Shown: piece after piece, positions 1 through 23,467 of the stretch
Layout: the number at the start of each line of letters is the position of its first letter
Position numbering within the stretch: position 1 is the stretch's first letter
DNA from: Chondrosia reniformis
Taxonomy: Eukaryota > Porifera > Demospongiae > Chondrillida > Chondrillidae
DNA length: 64,000 bases
NCBI GenBank assembly: GCA_947172415.1
Contig: OX359190.1
Span: 744,001-808,000 of the forward strand
Direction: 5' to 3'
Notes under the pieces: model-generated
The model's database searches: none
Told to the model about the DNA's origin: nothing
The model's input: only the letters and a program-made list of their open reading frames with translations
Position numbers and translations under genes: made by a program

Positions 1-715
1 TTAAATATGGCCGCCCCCAATAGAGCCAGCACTTAATACAGTCCATAGGAAATGTCCTGGTGCACAGGTGGTAAAAGTGTTAGGAGTTTTGCTATAGCTC
101 TGTGAATCTGTGGAAGAGGTTTTAAGCTGACAATTAGCACGGTCAGACAAGTCAACCACATGCATTCAGAGTCTTCTTTGAAGAGACATTCCACATGCAT
201 TCACAATCTTCTTTGAAGGTCCAGATGGTCTGGAGCTTTAAACAGACCTTCCACACACATTCACAATACCTTCATTCACAACAGAAAAACTTTAGCATGT
301 CAAAGGGGGACCCAGACAAGCTGCATCAAATCATATGGAAGTCATTAAAATTCAGTGTGAATGTTGTTTGAGGGCGACCTCATTGAGTGATCATGTATTA
401 TCATCAGGTGTGAGAACTGACAGGGAATGACTATTAAACCAATTAGCAATAGATTTCAAAGAATATCTTGAGTAAAGAAGATAATAGTATTAAACAGAAA
501 AAGAATTCATGGGTCCATTGAATTATTAAATCATGAAACTGTTTTTCTTAGAATTACTGGCTTCCATTATATGATTAACAAACATGTTATGCATTAACAT
601 GTTAACAACATCATTGTGATTAGGAATAAACAAGATGTCACATTCTACTCATGATGGGATGGAGACATCAAAAGGAAAAACAGATCAGTTAGAGGAATAC
701 CAGAGAGTGGAAGGC

Positions 716-1040
716 CTGGGTAAAGGGAGGTTGGAGGAAGGCCTGGGGAAAGGGAGGTTGGAGGAAGGCCTGGGGAAAGGGAACCAGGAGGAAGGCCCGG
801 GGAAAGGGAGGTTGGAGGAAGGCCTGGGGAAAGGGAGGTAGGAGGACGGCCTGGGGAAAGGGAGGTTGGAGGAAGGCCTGGGGAAAGGGAGGTTGGAGGA
901 AGGCCCGGGGAAAGGGAGGTTGGAGGAAGGCCCGGGGAAAGGGAGGTTGGAGGAAGGCCCGGGGAAAGGGAGGTTGGAGGAAGGCCTGGGGAAAGGGAGC
1001 CAGGAGGAAGGCCTGGGGAAAGGGAGCCAGGAGGAAGGCC
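716..1040 (+). repeat. 27-bp minisatellite grown out of a receptor-gene fragment
   Basis: About twelve head-to-tail units of 27 bp with core GGAGGAAGGCCTGGGGAAAG run straight into sequence matching the GTPase exon of the Kelch-ROC-COR-CARD genes. The matching spot in copy A (near 30470-30500) holds a single GAGGAAGGCCAGGGGAAGG, so the repeat appears to be an expansion of that exon segment. The units are in frame with each other, so long repetitive reading frames exist on both strands; I regard them as by-products. Confidence 0.85.
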
Positions 1041-1210
1041 AGGGAGAGGATGACTTCATTAAATGTTTGGCAGTTGGTTCTTCCTGGAAAGTTTTAACAG
1101 ATGAAAAGTTAGGGCAGCTTATTTCAAAGATTAAATGGAGGAAAGGGAGGTCTTTCCAGGAGGCACTCTAGAGACCCTACCTGCCTTTGTTTCACAGACG
1201 TCATCTGGAG
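1036..1210 (+). pseudogene. Fragment of a ROC-COR GTPase exon
   Basis: This stretch matches copy A at about 30476-30655, including the peptide AVGSSWKVLTDEKLGQLISK. It corresponds to the variable insertion between the G1 and G3 motifs of the GTPase. One A is missing from the run in TTAAAATGGAGG, which shifts the frame and ends the reading frame soon after. No P-loop, DTGGQ, COR or CARD sequence is found around it, so it is an isolated broken fragment. The Cys before the AVGSS motif is shared with copy C (and not A), so its source was probably a C-like gene. It shows that the receptor family has seeded pieces outside the main array. Confidence 0.8.
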
Positions 1211-1884
1211 TAAAGGAACATCCTCTCAATTTATCCAAACCTGCGCAACCTGGTCACATGGTAGTACCTGGTAGGGTGGGTTGGACCTAAGTTATGTGGC
1301 TGAATTATACCGTTTCCACATGTGCATCGATATCAGGTTGAACCCAGGTTGATGAAAAGCGAGCTGAACTTGGGTATAACTCAGTTTTGCTCACATTATA
1401 AAAAGCGCAATACAAACAATATATACAAACATCTTAATTTGCTTTTTCACACCTTGCTGTAGCCAGGGGTCAACCCTACTTTTGAAAATTATTATTAGAC
1501 TAGGGACTGAATTATCAGGGTTCAACAGTACTAAAAATAATGTACTTTGAATTTGGGAGTCCATTGAAGCAAGTCATGTTCTAAAGATCACCCACCCACA
1601 ATAAGACTGATTGATGCAATGAATGACAGGACCTTGTAAGAACCAAAATTACAAAGGATCAAAGTGAAGGGCATGACATTCAGTGAGTACACTGACCACA
1701 CACATGGATCTAAGGTTTAATAAACCTCCTGAACCTATTCATACCTGACACATTTTCCTTTGTAGCCATAAGGAAGGTCACTCTCACACAATGGGTAGAG
1801 GTCAGAGGTCAGAGGTCAGGGTATCACCCTATGATTCATGTTTATTCATTCTTAGTCATTCAAATAGTACATTGTCTTTTAACT

Positions 1885-2185
1885 GCTTCTACCTCTCTAG
1901 TGTGACCACCTCTAAAAAGTAGCTACCTCTCTAATGTAACCACCTCTCTAGTGTGACCACCTGTATATAGTAGCTACCTCTCTAGTGTGACCACCTGTAT
2001 AAAGTAGCTACCTCTCTAATGTAACAACCTCTCTAGTGTGACCACCTCTATAGTAGCTACCTCTCTAGTGTGACCACCTCTATAAAGTAGCTACTTCTCT
2101 AGTGTGACCACCTCTATAAAGTAGCTACCTCTCTAATGTGACCACCTGTATATAGTAGCTATCTCTCTAGTGTGACCACCTCTAA
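1885..2185 (+). repeat. Minisatellite, about 33-bp unit
   Basis: Imperfect units with core CACCTCTCTAGTGTGACCAC alternate with AGTAGCTACCTCTCTAAT. It lies in the DARS1-like gene just downstream (minus-strand sense) of the last exon seen in the window. Its core is the reverse complement of the repeat at 3610-4055. Confidence 0.85.
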
Positions 2186-2202
2186 AATGCATGACAACTT
2201 AC

Positions 2203-10001
<7,799 letters not shown>

Positions 10002-10467
10002 TTTCTTTGCGGTCTCGTGGTTTCCATTCCCATTTCCAATTCACTTCCTCCAAAGGGGAGGGTCCCGAGGGGGCGTGCAGTTCACTGCGGGTCGAAGTCT
10101 GGGACGCGAAGAGGCCAAGCAAACAAACATTTTATTTATTTAGTCCTCCCGGAGTTTGGTAGCATATGTAATTCAAGGGTTGTATCAGGAAGATTCACTT
10201 AACAGACTTATACTGTAATTTAAAGAAGGTGAGTTAGTTAGTTGTATGTTTCAAGTTAACAAAACACATTCTTTCTATTGTGTGATCCTCTCTCTCCCTC
10301 TCCCTCTCCCTCCCCCTACCCTTCTCCCTCTCCCTCTCCCTCTCTCCCTTCTTCTAGCCGCACCTATCTCTTTCAATAACAAAGAAACGATAAATTATTG
10401 TCAAGAACCAATCATTTCAAAATAGCCCAATCAGTTACATCATTTGATCAAGTATTAATCACTGAAG
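10002..10467. promoter_or_regulatory. Divergent intergenic region, DARS1 and coiled-coil gene
   Basis: These 466 bp separate two start codons on opposite strands, so any promoter is likely shared or back-to-back. There is a CT-rich tract at about 10286-10352. No TATA box was recognised. Confidence 0.45.
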
Positions 10468-13484
<3,017 letters not shown>

Positions 13485-15920
13485 TTCTATCAATTTATCA
13501 ATTTTAAAAAGAGGGGAAAGATTCACATCAGTACCAACAACTTCATTATTTCATAAACTTATGATCTACACTTTAACTCTTGCAATTGTGATTCCTTTGT
13601 AACAGTTGCTTTTGTAGACATTCAAACAAACCACTTGTATTACTTGTATTGAATACAAATGCTGAACCTCAATCATGCAGATCTAGAGTTGGAGATATTT
13701 CAATTACTTCCTCAAGCACAACCTATAGCTATCCTGAAAGAAATTCTGCAGTAAAGTACATATTCAAACTGCACAATAGACATTCACAGACATCCATAAA
13801 GTATATTCCTCCAGTTTCAGAAATATGATGTCTACTTTAAATTTGTCCATCTCATATCATACCTCAAGTTTGTATACCAGTATTGTAATATACATTTAGT
13901 GCTGTAACTCTGTCAAATAGGCAAATATGAAGCTGGACTTGGAGTCAGCATTCACAGACACATATGAAACAGTTTCATTGAGTTTTAAGGTGTACAAAGT
14001 ATAGTGCAGTATAAGTCAAGATTGCTTTGTCTACCTTCCATTATAAAGTATGTTCTTATAGTTTAAAAGTTCTATAATTATAACAAAGAGTATCTTCCAA
14101 AGAAGTTGTTATTCAATTAGTGCATGCTCAGACACAAATCTTTCCATGCAAAACATGTTATTGCATCAACCACTGTCATGTGCTGTTACAGTGAAACAGT
14201 TGGACAGAAAAGTGTCAATATGATAGTTTAAAAATCTACAAAGAAATTCTCTACCTACGTATATAAGAGTCACAGATAGTTTCTGTTAATAGGACATATA
14301 CATGAAATACACATATTACATCAGCTTTACATGCAACAAAATAATGTTTCTCTCTTCATGTATACATCCATTAATAATGACTTTGGAGAAACTGCCTGAT
14401 CTCAATCGGGTTCAGCTGACTAGTTCTTGACTTACATGTGTGAAGTTTGCTCTACAAGTGAGAGCCACATGAACAATTGATTACAATTGAATGGTTGCCA
14501 GGGAACTGCACCTGGTTGTTATGGAGACTTTTCTAATTGAAATAGGCTATACAGAAGCAAACAAGATGTTTAATGTAAGCACATTAAAATTGCTACATTT
14601 ACACCTCAGACTGGGCGGCACTGTAACCACTCCCCCAAATGAGCATAACCATAGCTACTAGGAGTTGGAATGAACCCTAAATCAGGTACGTATACCAGTT
14701 GGACAAATTTAATCTAGGTCATTTGAAGTATTCCCCTATCTATAGTTACCATGGATACTCAAGAAGAGTAAAACAAATAGATTATCTAAGTAGCTACAGA
14801 AACAAGAAATTTTGAACAATTTTACTATTTATCTAACAAAGCCAATAAACTTAATAATCTTGCTCAAAGGGAATGTACAGTTTCATAGCCAAATAGCAAG
14901 GCAAACTGATCTAAGGTTACAGAGAACCTGTTAAGCATGTACTACACACCTCCCCCAACTGAACTATGGTAGCCAGGAGTTACTACATATTTAGGGAGAC
15001 TGGTAGACATGCTAAATCTGGTGGTACAATAGGTGTAGTCCAGGTCCTTTACAGTTGTTATACTCACTGCTGATTCCATACACATTTCCCTTGATGCAAT
15101 ACTTTCACTATCTTTCCCATCCAAATGGATTAAGAAAATAACTTTAATGATTCCTACAACTCAGTACTTCTTTTTTAATTGGACATGTTGCTAGGTAACT
15201 GATATTTTATTTCCATGACAATTCTTCTGTAAATAGATGAATATACAGCAAATAAAGTATAGGCTGCACAATAAGCCATGTACTTGCGTAATCAACTGTT
15301 AGTTTGTATACTTGTAGTAAAGATGCTGATTAATATGCTAATCATAACATTGTACGTAACTTAAAAGTAAAAATGTAGACTTTATTTAAAGCGGCTATAT
15401 AGTTTGTCTGATTCTCTAAACAAGATGACCTACCATTTTGCGTAGTTTACAGCTTGTATAGACAACACTCAAACTATAAGGCAATTGAACTTCAGTAGCA
15501 ACGGCCATTTTGGATTCACAAATTGATTGAGCAATAAAACAATTGAGTCAATTAGAGTTATATAAGCAGTTTATTGGAAGTATAAAAGTTAAAGATAATG
15601 TATATAATGCATTTTTGAAAGTAATTCAATAGCTTATATATAGCCTATACATACCTCGAAAGTCTGCATGTATTTAACAGTAAGCCATTATATATACGTC
15701 TTCAGAAGTTGCAAAATTGTGGCACATAGCTTTAGCTATTTATGTGCACATACGTAATAGATACATTCACGAAAATACATTAGCGTAAAGCCTTTTCTTT
15801 ATTTAATAATACCTTTATACATACGTATGATAATTAAGGGATTTGTGATACTTGTTAATAACTACATCTGTATCCTTGATTCTCGCCGTTGGTGTTGTAC
15901 ATGAAACATGCCGCTTGACA
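13485..15920. other. Gene-poor stretch
   Basis: No convincing exon was found. The sequence is AT-rich with short stray reading frames. A motif near CATTCACAGACATCYATAAAG recurs at about 11878 and 13780, which suggests worn dispersed repeats. Confidence 0.6.
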
Positions 15921-15929
15921 TGCGCTCAT

Positions 15930-16022
15930 AAGAGCTTGTGTATATGTTTACAAGGATTACTGCTGAAATAATACAGTTCATTGAGATTAATTATTCCTTG
16001 TAAACATATGCACAAGCCTAAT
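15930..16022. mobile_element. Short inverted-repeat element (MITE-like)
   Basis: Left arm AGCTTGTGTATATGTTTACA and right arm TTGTAAACATATGCACAAGC are imperfect reverse complements of about 30 bp around a short centre. Confidence 0.55.
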
Positions 16023-16089
16023 TAACCACTTCTATTCATGCAGGTCACTCGACATGCCACGATTTGCTTCGCAGTAAAGCCATGAATGA

Positions 16090-17130
16090 TTTCTAGTCGA
16101 AACTCAATAACAATAAACAATTTACTGAATAGATCGGGTCTTGTACTACATGTTCTCTATTGTTCGCTAACATGACATCGAAAACAATTAGGTTCCATGA
16201 TTTTCCGCCAAGTTCACGATGTTTCCCGCCGACAATTTCTAATAAATAGGCGAGGAAATTTTCAGTCATTGGCCTCCGGGCTATCAACTCTGGAGGTCTA
16301 CTTTGGTGTGGATCGATGCGAAAACCGTGGTAGGAGCACGACCATGGTACCATGCGACAAAGGGTCATCGGTGTTCGTATAGTGGGGTGGTCTCTCTATC
16401 ATGGGTTAGTGCCTGGAGATGTATCTCACTATTAATCCTGCTTGTGTGTTAAATTGGCACTTGCGGGATTCTTGCTATACGACCCGTACCTGGAGGAGCG
16501 TGGGTCCAGTGCCACTACGTAGTCGGTCAGGAACCCCTGTTGTAGGCTGCAGCTTCAGGTTGGTTTGGAAGGAATTTGCATTTAAATTTGTATTCAGTTT
16601 TCGTATTCATTGTATATCATGTATTTTCAATTCTTTTCTTATAGTTCAGTGAACTGATGGGTCCCTACTCTAAAGCGCCTGGCCGATCCCAATGAGCTAA
16701 AGTCTGTGTGCAGTGTTCCCAAGCTACGTTGTGTGCACATGATGATTCTCATTGGTGGGAGTTTGTGGTCCGCCAGGGTCGGGCTTGTTTCTGCTCGTAG
16801 CGTGTAGAGCAAGACTAGCAACTGGTCATAGGTCAGTCAGGTACGCCGGACTGTTCCCGTGCAACTTCTCTTACGACGCAAGTAGTGGAAGTGTCAAACA
16901 GAGTTGAGAAACCGGAGGCCTTTTGGGGCACGAAGTACTTCTACCTCCACGTGGTGTGTCCTGGGATCATCTTGCAGATGATGCAAAAAGAAGTACGGTT
17001 AAAGTTTTACGACTGATCATGAATGGACGGATAAATTCAGAACAACACTACTGGACTCGTAAACCCTTGTTTTTTTTTATTATTTGTCATATAAAACTTG
17101 TTCATTTTATCATGATTTTATAAATGTTTG
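16090..17130. other. Region with higher GC, no gene recognised
   Basis: This kilobase is visibly richer in GC than its flanks and contains several reading frames of 60-90 codons on both strands. None resembles a known protein or joins to neighbouring exons. It could be an old transposon or a non-coding transcript. Confidence 0.35.
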
Positions 17131-17276
17131 TACATAAAAAGTATATTTGATGGTTTTCAATTGAATTGAATTTAGACTTATTATCTAATAATAATGATTG
17201 TATACAATACAATGTGATACAACTGCAAATCGTTTGCAGCTAAAGGGGGAAAGTCCCTTCACGTGACCGTACACCT

Positions 17277-17328
17277 ATGCGAACATCTTTTAGTGGCCAA
17301 AGCTTTGTCCACTAAAAGATGTTCGCAT
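17277..17328. repeat. Perfect 20-bp hairpin
   Basis: ATGCGAACATCTTTTAGTGG at 17277-17296 is followed by a 12-base spacer and its exact reverse complement at 17309-17328. The spacer itself contains AAAGCTTT. Confidence 0.95.
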
Positions 17329-17859
17329 AAGCTTCGAGTCAATCACTCTCTTAAGGTTATTTCGCATACTGAAGGTTATTAGCTTGTCCACAGAAAAGGC
17401 CGCAGGAAACACACTCGTCCATCCATTACAGTTAAGTACAGGAGAAGGTCTGTATATTTATGTGTCAACCGTTCAAGATGATATTTACTGATATCTACAT
17501 ACGTAGTGGCAACAGGTTGAGAATTGGTGAGTTTGATTATATAGGTACAGTAGCAAAACTGAAACCTGGTTATAGATACAGCTATTCATGATCACGTGAG
17601 TTGCATGTGTCCTCTGTGGGAAATTCCCTCTTCAGCTGGGTATATATATCCATATAGTGTGACTCTGTTAAAAAGATAATGTAGTTTTTCACAAATGCAA
17701 CTAATCAATATAGGCAATCGATTTATCATGGTTGATCTATAAGATCTGTTTTACTTATATAATTGAATTGCATCACATGGTTTAATAATACATAAGTTGA
17801 GGAAAATGACATAAAGTGGAGAAGTTTTGAGTTTGATACTAATAGATATAGTTGGTCTA

Positions 17860-20800
17860 TTATCTGTGGTTAGCTGGCTCCTCCTCTTTCTCTGTAACTA
17901 CAGGGTTCTCCTCATCTTTATTATTTCCAGCTTGATGAGATGGCTTCTCTTTGTCTTCTTCCTCGTCTTTGTTTTCTTCCTCGTCTCTGTTTTCTTCCAA
18001 ATCAACTGCATCTTCCTGCCTGGTCTGGACACGTGAAGAAGATTCTAGTTTTGGTGCTGAAGGGAGTTGCTTCCTGGCTGGGTTTAGTGTGTGGCAATAA
18101 GCACATCTGAAGGCTGTGGAGGAAGCAAATATACTACAGTAGAAACTGGTTAACAAGAATCCATTGTACAGGGCAAAGTCTTTCTCGTTATCAGTATGCT
18201 TATATGAGGTAGGAGGGGTGGGGTAGGTACACGGTTACATGAGGTAGGAGGGGTGGGGTAGGTACACAGTTACATGAGGTAGGAGGGGTGGGGTAGGTAC
18301 ACGGTTACATGAGGTAGGAGGGGTGGGGTAGGTACACAGTTACATGAGGTAGGAGGGGTGGGGTAGGTACACAGTTACATGAGGTAGGAGGGGTGGGGTA
18401 GGTACATGGTTACGTGAGGTAGGAGGGGTGGGGTAGGTACATGGTTACATGAGGTAGGAGGGGTGGGGTAGGTACATGGTTACATGAGGTAGGAGGGGTG
18501 GGGTAGGTACATGGTTACATGAGGTAGGAGGGGTGGGGTAGGTACATGGTTACATGAGGTAGGAGGGGTGGGGTAGGTACATGGTTACATGAGGTAGGAG
18601 GGGTGGGGTAGGTACATGGTTACATGAGGTAGGAGGGGTGGGGTAGGTACACGGTTACATGAGGTAGGAGGGGTGGGGTAGGTACATGGTTACGTGAGGT
18701 AGGAGGGGTGGGGTAGGTACATGGTTACATGAGGTAGGAGGGGTGGGGTAGGTACATGGTTACATGAGGTAGGAGGGGTGGGGTAGGTACATGGTTACAT
18801 GAGGTAGGAGGGGTGGGGTAGGTACATGGTTACATGAGGTAGGAGGGGTGGGGTAGGTACATGGTTACATGAGGTAGGAGGGGTGGGGTAGGTACATGGT
18901 TACATGAGGTAGGAGGGGTGGGGTAGGTACACGGTTACATGAGGTAGGAGGGGTGGGGTAGGTACATGATTAGTGCAGCAGTAGGCAATAAATTTGGAGA
19001 CCTTTAAGAAAATAACATGATTTCATTTAATTTTGTGACATGCGTGACATACAAATATATTCAAATTCATCTTGAAGTGCCATTCCATTGTGAGAGAAAC
19101 AAGCTGAACAAATCAGAGCATATCTCTTGCCAGGTCCCTCTCCTAACAGAAAATCTACAACCTGAAATAAAATAATAATACATACACATATTCTTCTCCA
19201 ACACTAAACAACAGAATTCTGAATGGCTGAGTGAATCAATATCCAGGACGTTTCGATCCGTAGATCTTCCTTCATTGGTATAAAACTGAATGAAGACCTC
19301 TAACATAGTCTCCAGATATTATTATCTCTGCGAGTTGGTTTTACTGATGAAAGTCTGTTATTAAATCACCATTTTCAAGGTAAAGGACCATTAACATAGT
19401 GACCATATCAACCACATGTAAGTTGGAGAACAACAGCTCACTGGTTGGAACATCAGACTTTACCTTTTCCACTACTCCTCGCTCTCTGGGCGGTATGTAA
19501 CGAGGGGTTGGAGGACCAGGTGCTCCGGATGGAGCTCTGGCAGAAGAAGGGCCAACAGATATGCTTCTGACAGCTTCATCTTGAAGTCCCAGATCTCTAG
19601 GAGTTGGCCCCGAGGGGCTTGCCTGGGGAGGCAATCCAGAGGGGCGGGGCTGGGGAGGCAATCCAGATGGGCGGGGCTGGGGAGGCGGTCCAGATGGGCG
19701 GGACTGGGGAGGTAGTCCAGATGGGTGGGGCTGGGGAGGCAGTCCAGATGGGCGGGGCTGTGGAGGCAGTCCAGATGGGCGGGGCTGGGGAGGCAGTCCA
19801 GATGGGCGGGCCTGTGGAGGGTGTCGCTGGCGAAGAGCTGTGGAAAGGAGAAGTTTTATGAGATTGTATTTATTGTAAAAGCACTAGTCAAATATTAGAA
19901 GTGAAAATTTTACATTTTATCATTTTATAATCCAGTAACACAAGACTGTACTACAACTGTAAATTGAATTATATAGCTTAACACTTGAATGATACATTTC
20001 CTCAACTATGTTACTAGAGGTTATGAATCAATTTGCTTAGAAATCTTTTATTATAGTTGACCTGGTAGAGTACCTACCCTGATCACTTGGTTGCCTAGGT
20101 GATGACACCCTCTGTTGCTGGGGTAACAGTCTAGGTACACTATCAGGATCATACTTCTCCAAAATCTGTTTCACAACGTTGTAAGGCTCTGATTCTTTGA
20201 TGTCCTCAAGCTAGAAATGACATTTATATGATAAAACACAATGAAGTGCTTGGATGAATCAAGTGGTACATATGGAACAAACCAGTTTCTTTTTTCTTTG
20301 TTTTAACTCATTAATTTTTAAATCTGAAATGGGAAATGGAAAAATGGAAGAATGAGACAAAAATAAATTAATAACCCACCCACTGGAGTACTATAGGATA
20401 GTGACCCTACTGTAGTACCATAGGATAGCGACCCTACTGGAGTACCATAGGATAGCGACCCTACTGGGGTACCATAGGATAGCGATCCCACTGGAGTACC
20501 ATAGGATAGCGACCCCACTGTAGTACCATAGGATAGCGACCCTACTGGGGTACCATAGGATAGCGACCCCACTGGGGTACCATAGGATAGCGACCCCACT
20601 GGAGTACCATAGGATAGCGACCCTACTGGAGTACCATAGGATAGCGACCCCACTGGGGTACCATAGGATAGCGACCCCACTGGGGTACCATAGGATAGCG
20701 ACCCCACTGGAGTACTATAGGATAGCGACCCCACTGGAGTACTATAGGATAGCGACCCCACTGGAGTACCATAGGATAGCGACCCCACTGGAGTACCATA

Positions 20801-21753
20801 GGATAGCGACCCCACTGGAGTACTATAGGATAGCGACCCCACTGGAGTACCATAGGATAGAAGTATGCACTCACCTAGTTTTGTTCTTTGGTGCGTAAAG
20901 AATGAACTGAGCAGCCATTTTATTAGAAATACACTAAAAAAGGGGGAAATTAAAAAAAGATTTTGAATATACATACAGACCTGTAACCACAGTAACCAAT
21001 GAATATCATTACAACTCACATGATGGGGAACACCACAAAAGGTATTAATCTCAGAAGAGTCTCTAAAGTGGTTGCAGGACGCAAGTAAAGGTACAAGACT
21101 ATGGCTCCAATCAGATAAATCACAAATGAGATCACCACCAAATATGCAACAAAGCTTCGCTCATAACTCTGGGACTTTCCCCTTTTCAACTGATAGCCTT
21201 CAAGCTCCTAAGAAAAGAATTAAGAAATTCAAAACTACCTGAAAAATATCACACAAGTCCTCTAAAATCTAAAACTTTAAGAACTCTAATTACTATTGTG
21301 AGCTATTGTCAGTATATACTTCACCAAGCAACAGTGCGTCCATACATCAGTAGCTACCTACATACATCTATATGTATATCAGTTTATAGAAAATATCACA
21401 CTGCGGGGGGGGACATTCTAGCGCAAAATACGTTTGTTGCTATTAATGACAAATTTGATTTTCTGCGGGGAATCTCTACAAGGTTCGTAGTTGAAGGTAA
21501 ATGGCAGAAATATCATGAATAATATAGTGTTACCAGGAATAAAGAATAAAACAAATCTCATTCTCCATTAATATAGAAGCTAAAGGCGCAAAACTTTCCT
21601 CCCCTATCTACAGCGAGTATTATTCCAGTAACGCGGGCTAGTTACCGAGGAATTCACTCGCGTGTTACAATACGTGTAGTCTACCTGGTGAACGTGGTCC
21701 AACTGGTCTACTTTAGACTCTCTTCTTCTCAGCCTTGACACAAAGTTGCCCAT
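17860..21753 (-). CDS. LNPK: Lunapark, ER three-way-junction protein
   Basis: Lunapark stabilises three-way junctions of the tubular endoplasmic reticulum. Eight exons fit exactly in phase: 21685-21753, 21020-21207, 20875-20933, 20283-20323, 20078-20210, 19464-19837, 19053-19161, 17860-18113, giving 408 residues (vertebrate forms are about 430). Visible: MGNFVSRLRRRES start (Gly2, as in N-myristoylated Lunapark), a coiled segment, two membrane segments (FVAYLVVISFVIYLIGAIVL and LLRLIPFVVFPI continuing into the next exon), DLKINELKQRKKKL, YDPDS, a Pro-rich tandem repeat, PPRERGVVEKV, then the zinc-finger pairs CSAC and CAYC with FSHNGMALQDEFEYI and LNPARK. The acidic tail ends at 17860. Two introns hold large minisatellites. 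Confidence 0.95.
18190..18966. repeat. 35-bp minisatellite
   Basis: About 22 very uniform units built on GAGGTAGGAGGGGTGGGGTA plus GGTACATGGTTACAT. Variants are mostly ACAC for ACAT. It lies in the last Lunapark intron. Uniformity suggests recent expansion or homogenisation. Confidence 0.96.
19616..19830 (-). repeat. Coding 27-bp minisatellite in Lunapark exon 6
   Basis: About eight units of nine residues, PQPRPSGLP, in frame in the Pro-rich middle of Lunapark. Substitutions mostly keep the residue, so it is likely translated. Confidence 0.9.
20375..20862. repeat. 27-bp minisatellite filling Lunapark intron 3
   Basis: About 18 units on the core CATAGGATAGCGACCCCACT with GGAGTAC. It reaches to within about 15 bp of the exon 3 donor and about 50 bp of the exon 4 acceptor. 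Long SYGTPVGS-type frames are artefacts. Confidence 0.95.
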
Positions 21754-22504
21754 TTTTGATAGTCGTGCTGGGGAAAACCCCTAACGATTACGTAGGACGT
21801 TCGTCTATTCCAGGTCACGACCCTCCGAGTTTGCAAACGAAGGTTACCGCTCTACGAAATTGTATATAACTGGACTATATGCATTGAAATACGAAACAAC
21901 AGTATCTACAATAACTGTATTGTGCACTTGAATTGACTGTCATTGTATTATGTAGATAAGTAGTGGCAGTAATGTAGTCTGAATACAGTTTCCTATATGT
22001 TCTAATCCATTGGCCAATTTGAATGATAAAAGTGATAATTAAACCACAAGTAATCAATCATTAATTAAGAGGGAAACCTCAATAGAAGCAAATGCTAGGA
22101 ATTGTAGATTTGATGGAATAGCAACTGTCAAATCATACAAACACTATGATTTAAAATTATCTATTAGAAAAGTGGAAATTAGAACTTCCCTAAAAAGTGG
22201 AAACTATTTACCTTATATATCTTATGAGAACCATGCAAAAATATGGACAGATATATCAGAATGTAAGGTAATACATCCCAAGCGGAAATGGTTTACATTT
22301 CAGTTGCTATTAATTGGTTAGCATTCTTATACATTATCTTGTTATGAAATGTTTTCCAGACCTGCCAGTGACTTCACCGGTACCATAGTGATACGTATAT
22401 AGCAAGATCATTGATTTATTCTGGATTAGGACATTATACATGGTTTAGCATTCGTATATATAGAGCTATATAGGAACAGAAACATTTCATATACAACTCT
22501 TATT

Positions 22505-22855
22505 AATATTAGTTATAAGAGGTTGCTGTAGTTATAAGAGGTTGCTCTAGTTATAAGAGATTGCTGTAGTTATAAGAGATTGCTCTAGTTATAAGAGATT
22601 GCTGTAGTTATAAGAGATTGCTCTAGTTATGAGAAATTGCTGTAGTTATAAGAGATTGCTGTAGTTATGAGGGATTGCTGTAGTTATAAGAGGTTGCTCT
22701 AGTTATAAGAGATTGCTGTAGTTATAAGAGATTGCTGTAGTTATGAGGGATTGCTGTAGTTATAAGAGGTTGCTCTAGTTATAAGAGATTGCTGTAGTTA
22801 TGAGGGATTGCTGTAGTTATGAGGGATTGCTGTATGTAGTTATGAGAGATCTCTC
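22505..22855. repeat. 19-bp minisatellite
   Basis: About 18 units of GTTATAAGAGATTGCTGTA with CTCTA and GAGGG variants. Confidence 0.93.
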
Positions 22856-23311
22856 TAGTTTGACTCAGCTTACATTAATAGAATTATTATGAAAACTTAT
22901 TAGTATTGAAATGGGAATCGTATTTCTCTCAAAAACATCTTTTAAAATATTTTCGTATTAATACTGATACTTACCTATTAGTAAATGTAATAAAAATTTC
23001 TATATCTCCTGTCAGATCCTCTAATGCAGTACCATATACGTACATAATTGATTGCATATATTATTATAAGTCTGAATTCATATTCTTAAAGACACAATTA
23101 ATTAAAAGACTACTATTACAGGGTTTCCCTCATTAGGTATACAAGTTATTTCCTACACCATAGCTAAGAGTATATAGTTCATAACACTACTTTCATGGTG
23201 AAGTGATTCTGCCATCAATGGAGGCAAAGTTCTTGTACAGCGACTATACAAAGAATTACAAGATATATATAATATACGTACATATGAAGTGATAGGGCGG
23301 GATTTTTTGTC

Positions 23312-23467
23312 GCGATCATAGATATGAAGTTTATTGAGCAACAGCAACATTAAATCTTTGGAATAGAACGTTTCAACCCGTAGGTCTTATATTGCTGATG
23401 AAGACCTACGGGTTGAAACGTTCTATTCCAAAGATTTATTGTTGCTGTTGTTCAATAAACTTCATAT
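23312..23467. mobile_element. Long hairpin element (MITE-like)
   Basis: Arms of about 70 bp: TTTGGAATAGAACGTTTCAA and CCCGTAGGTCTT on the left return as AAGACCTACGGG and TTGAAACGTTCTATTCCAAA on the right. The outer arms carry TATGAAGTTTATTGAGCAAC and its reverse complement. Half copies of a related sequence lie at about 19245, 34547-34625 and 56935-57012. Confidence 0.85.

Noticed and set aside
18190..18966. Regular repeat that could suggest a CRISPR array
   Set aside because: Units follow each other without unique spacers, and the locus is an intron of a eukaryotic gene. The same applies to 26031-26582.
22906..23136. 76-codon plus-strand frame between Lunapark and DNPEP
   Set aside because: AT-rich, no domain, no splice or promoter context.
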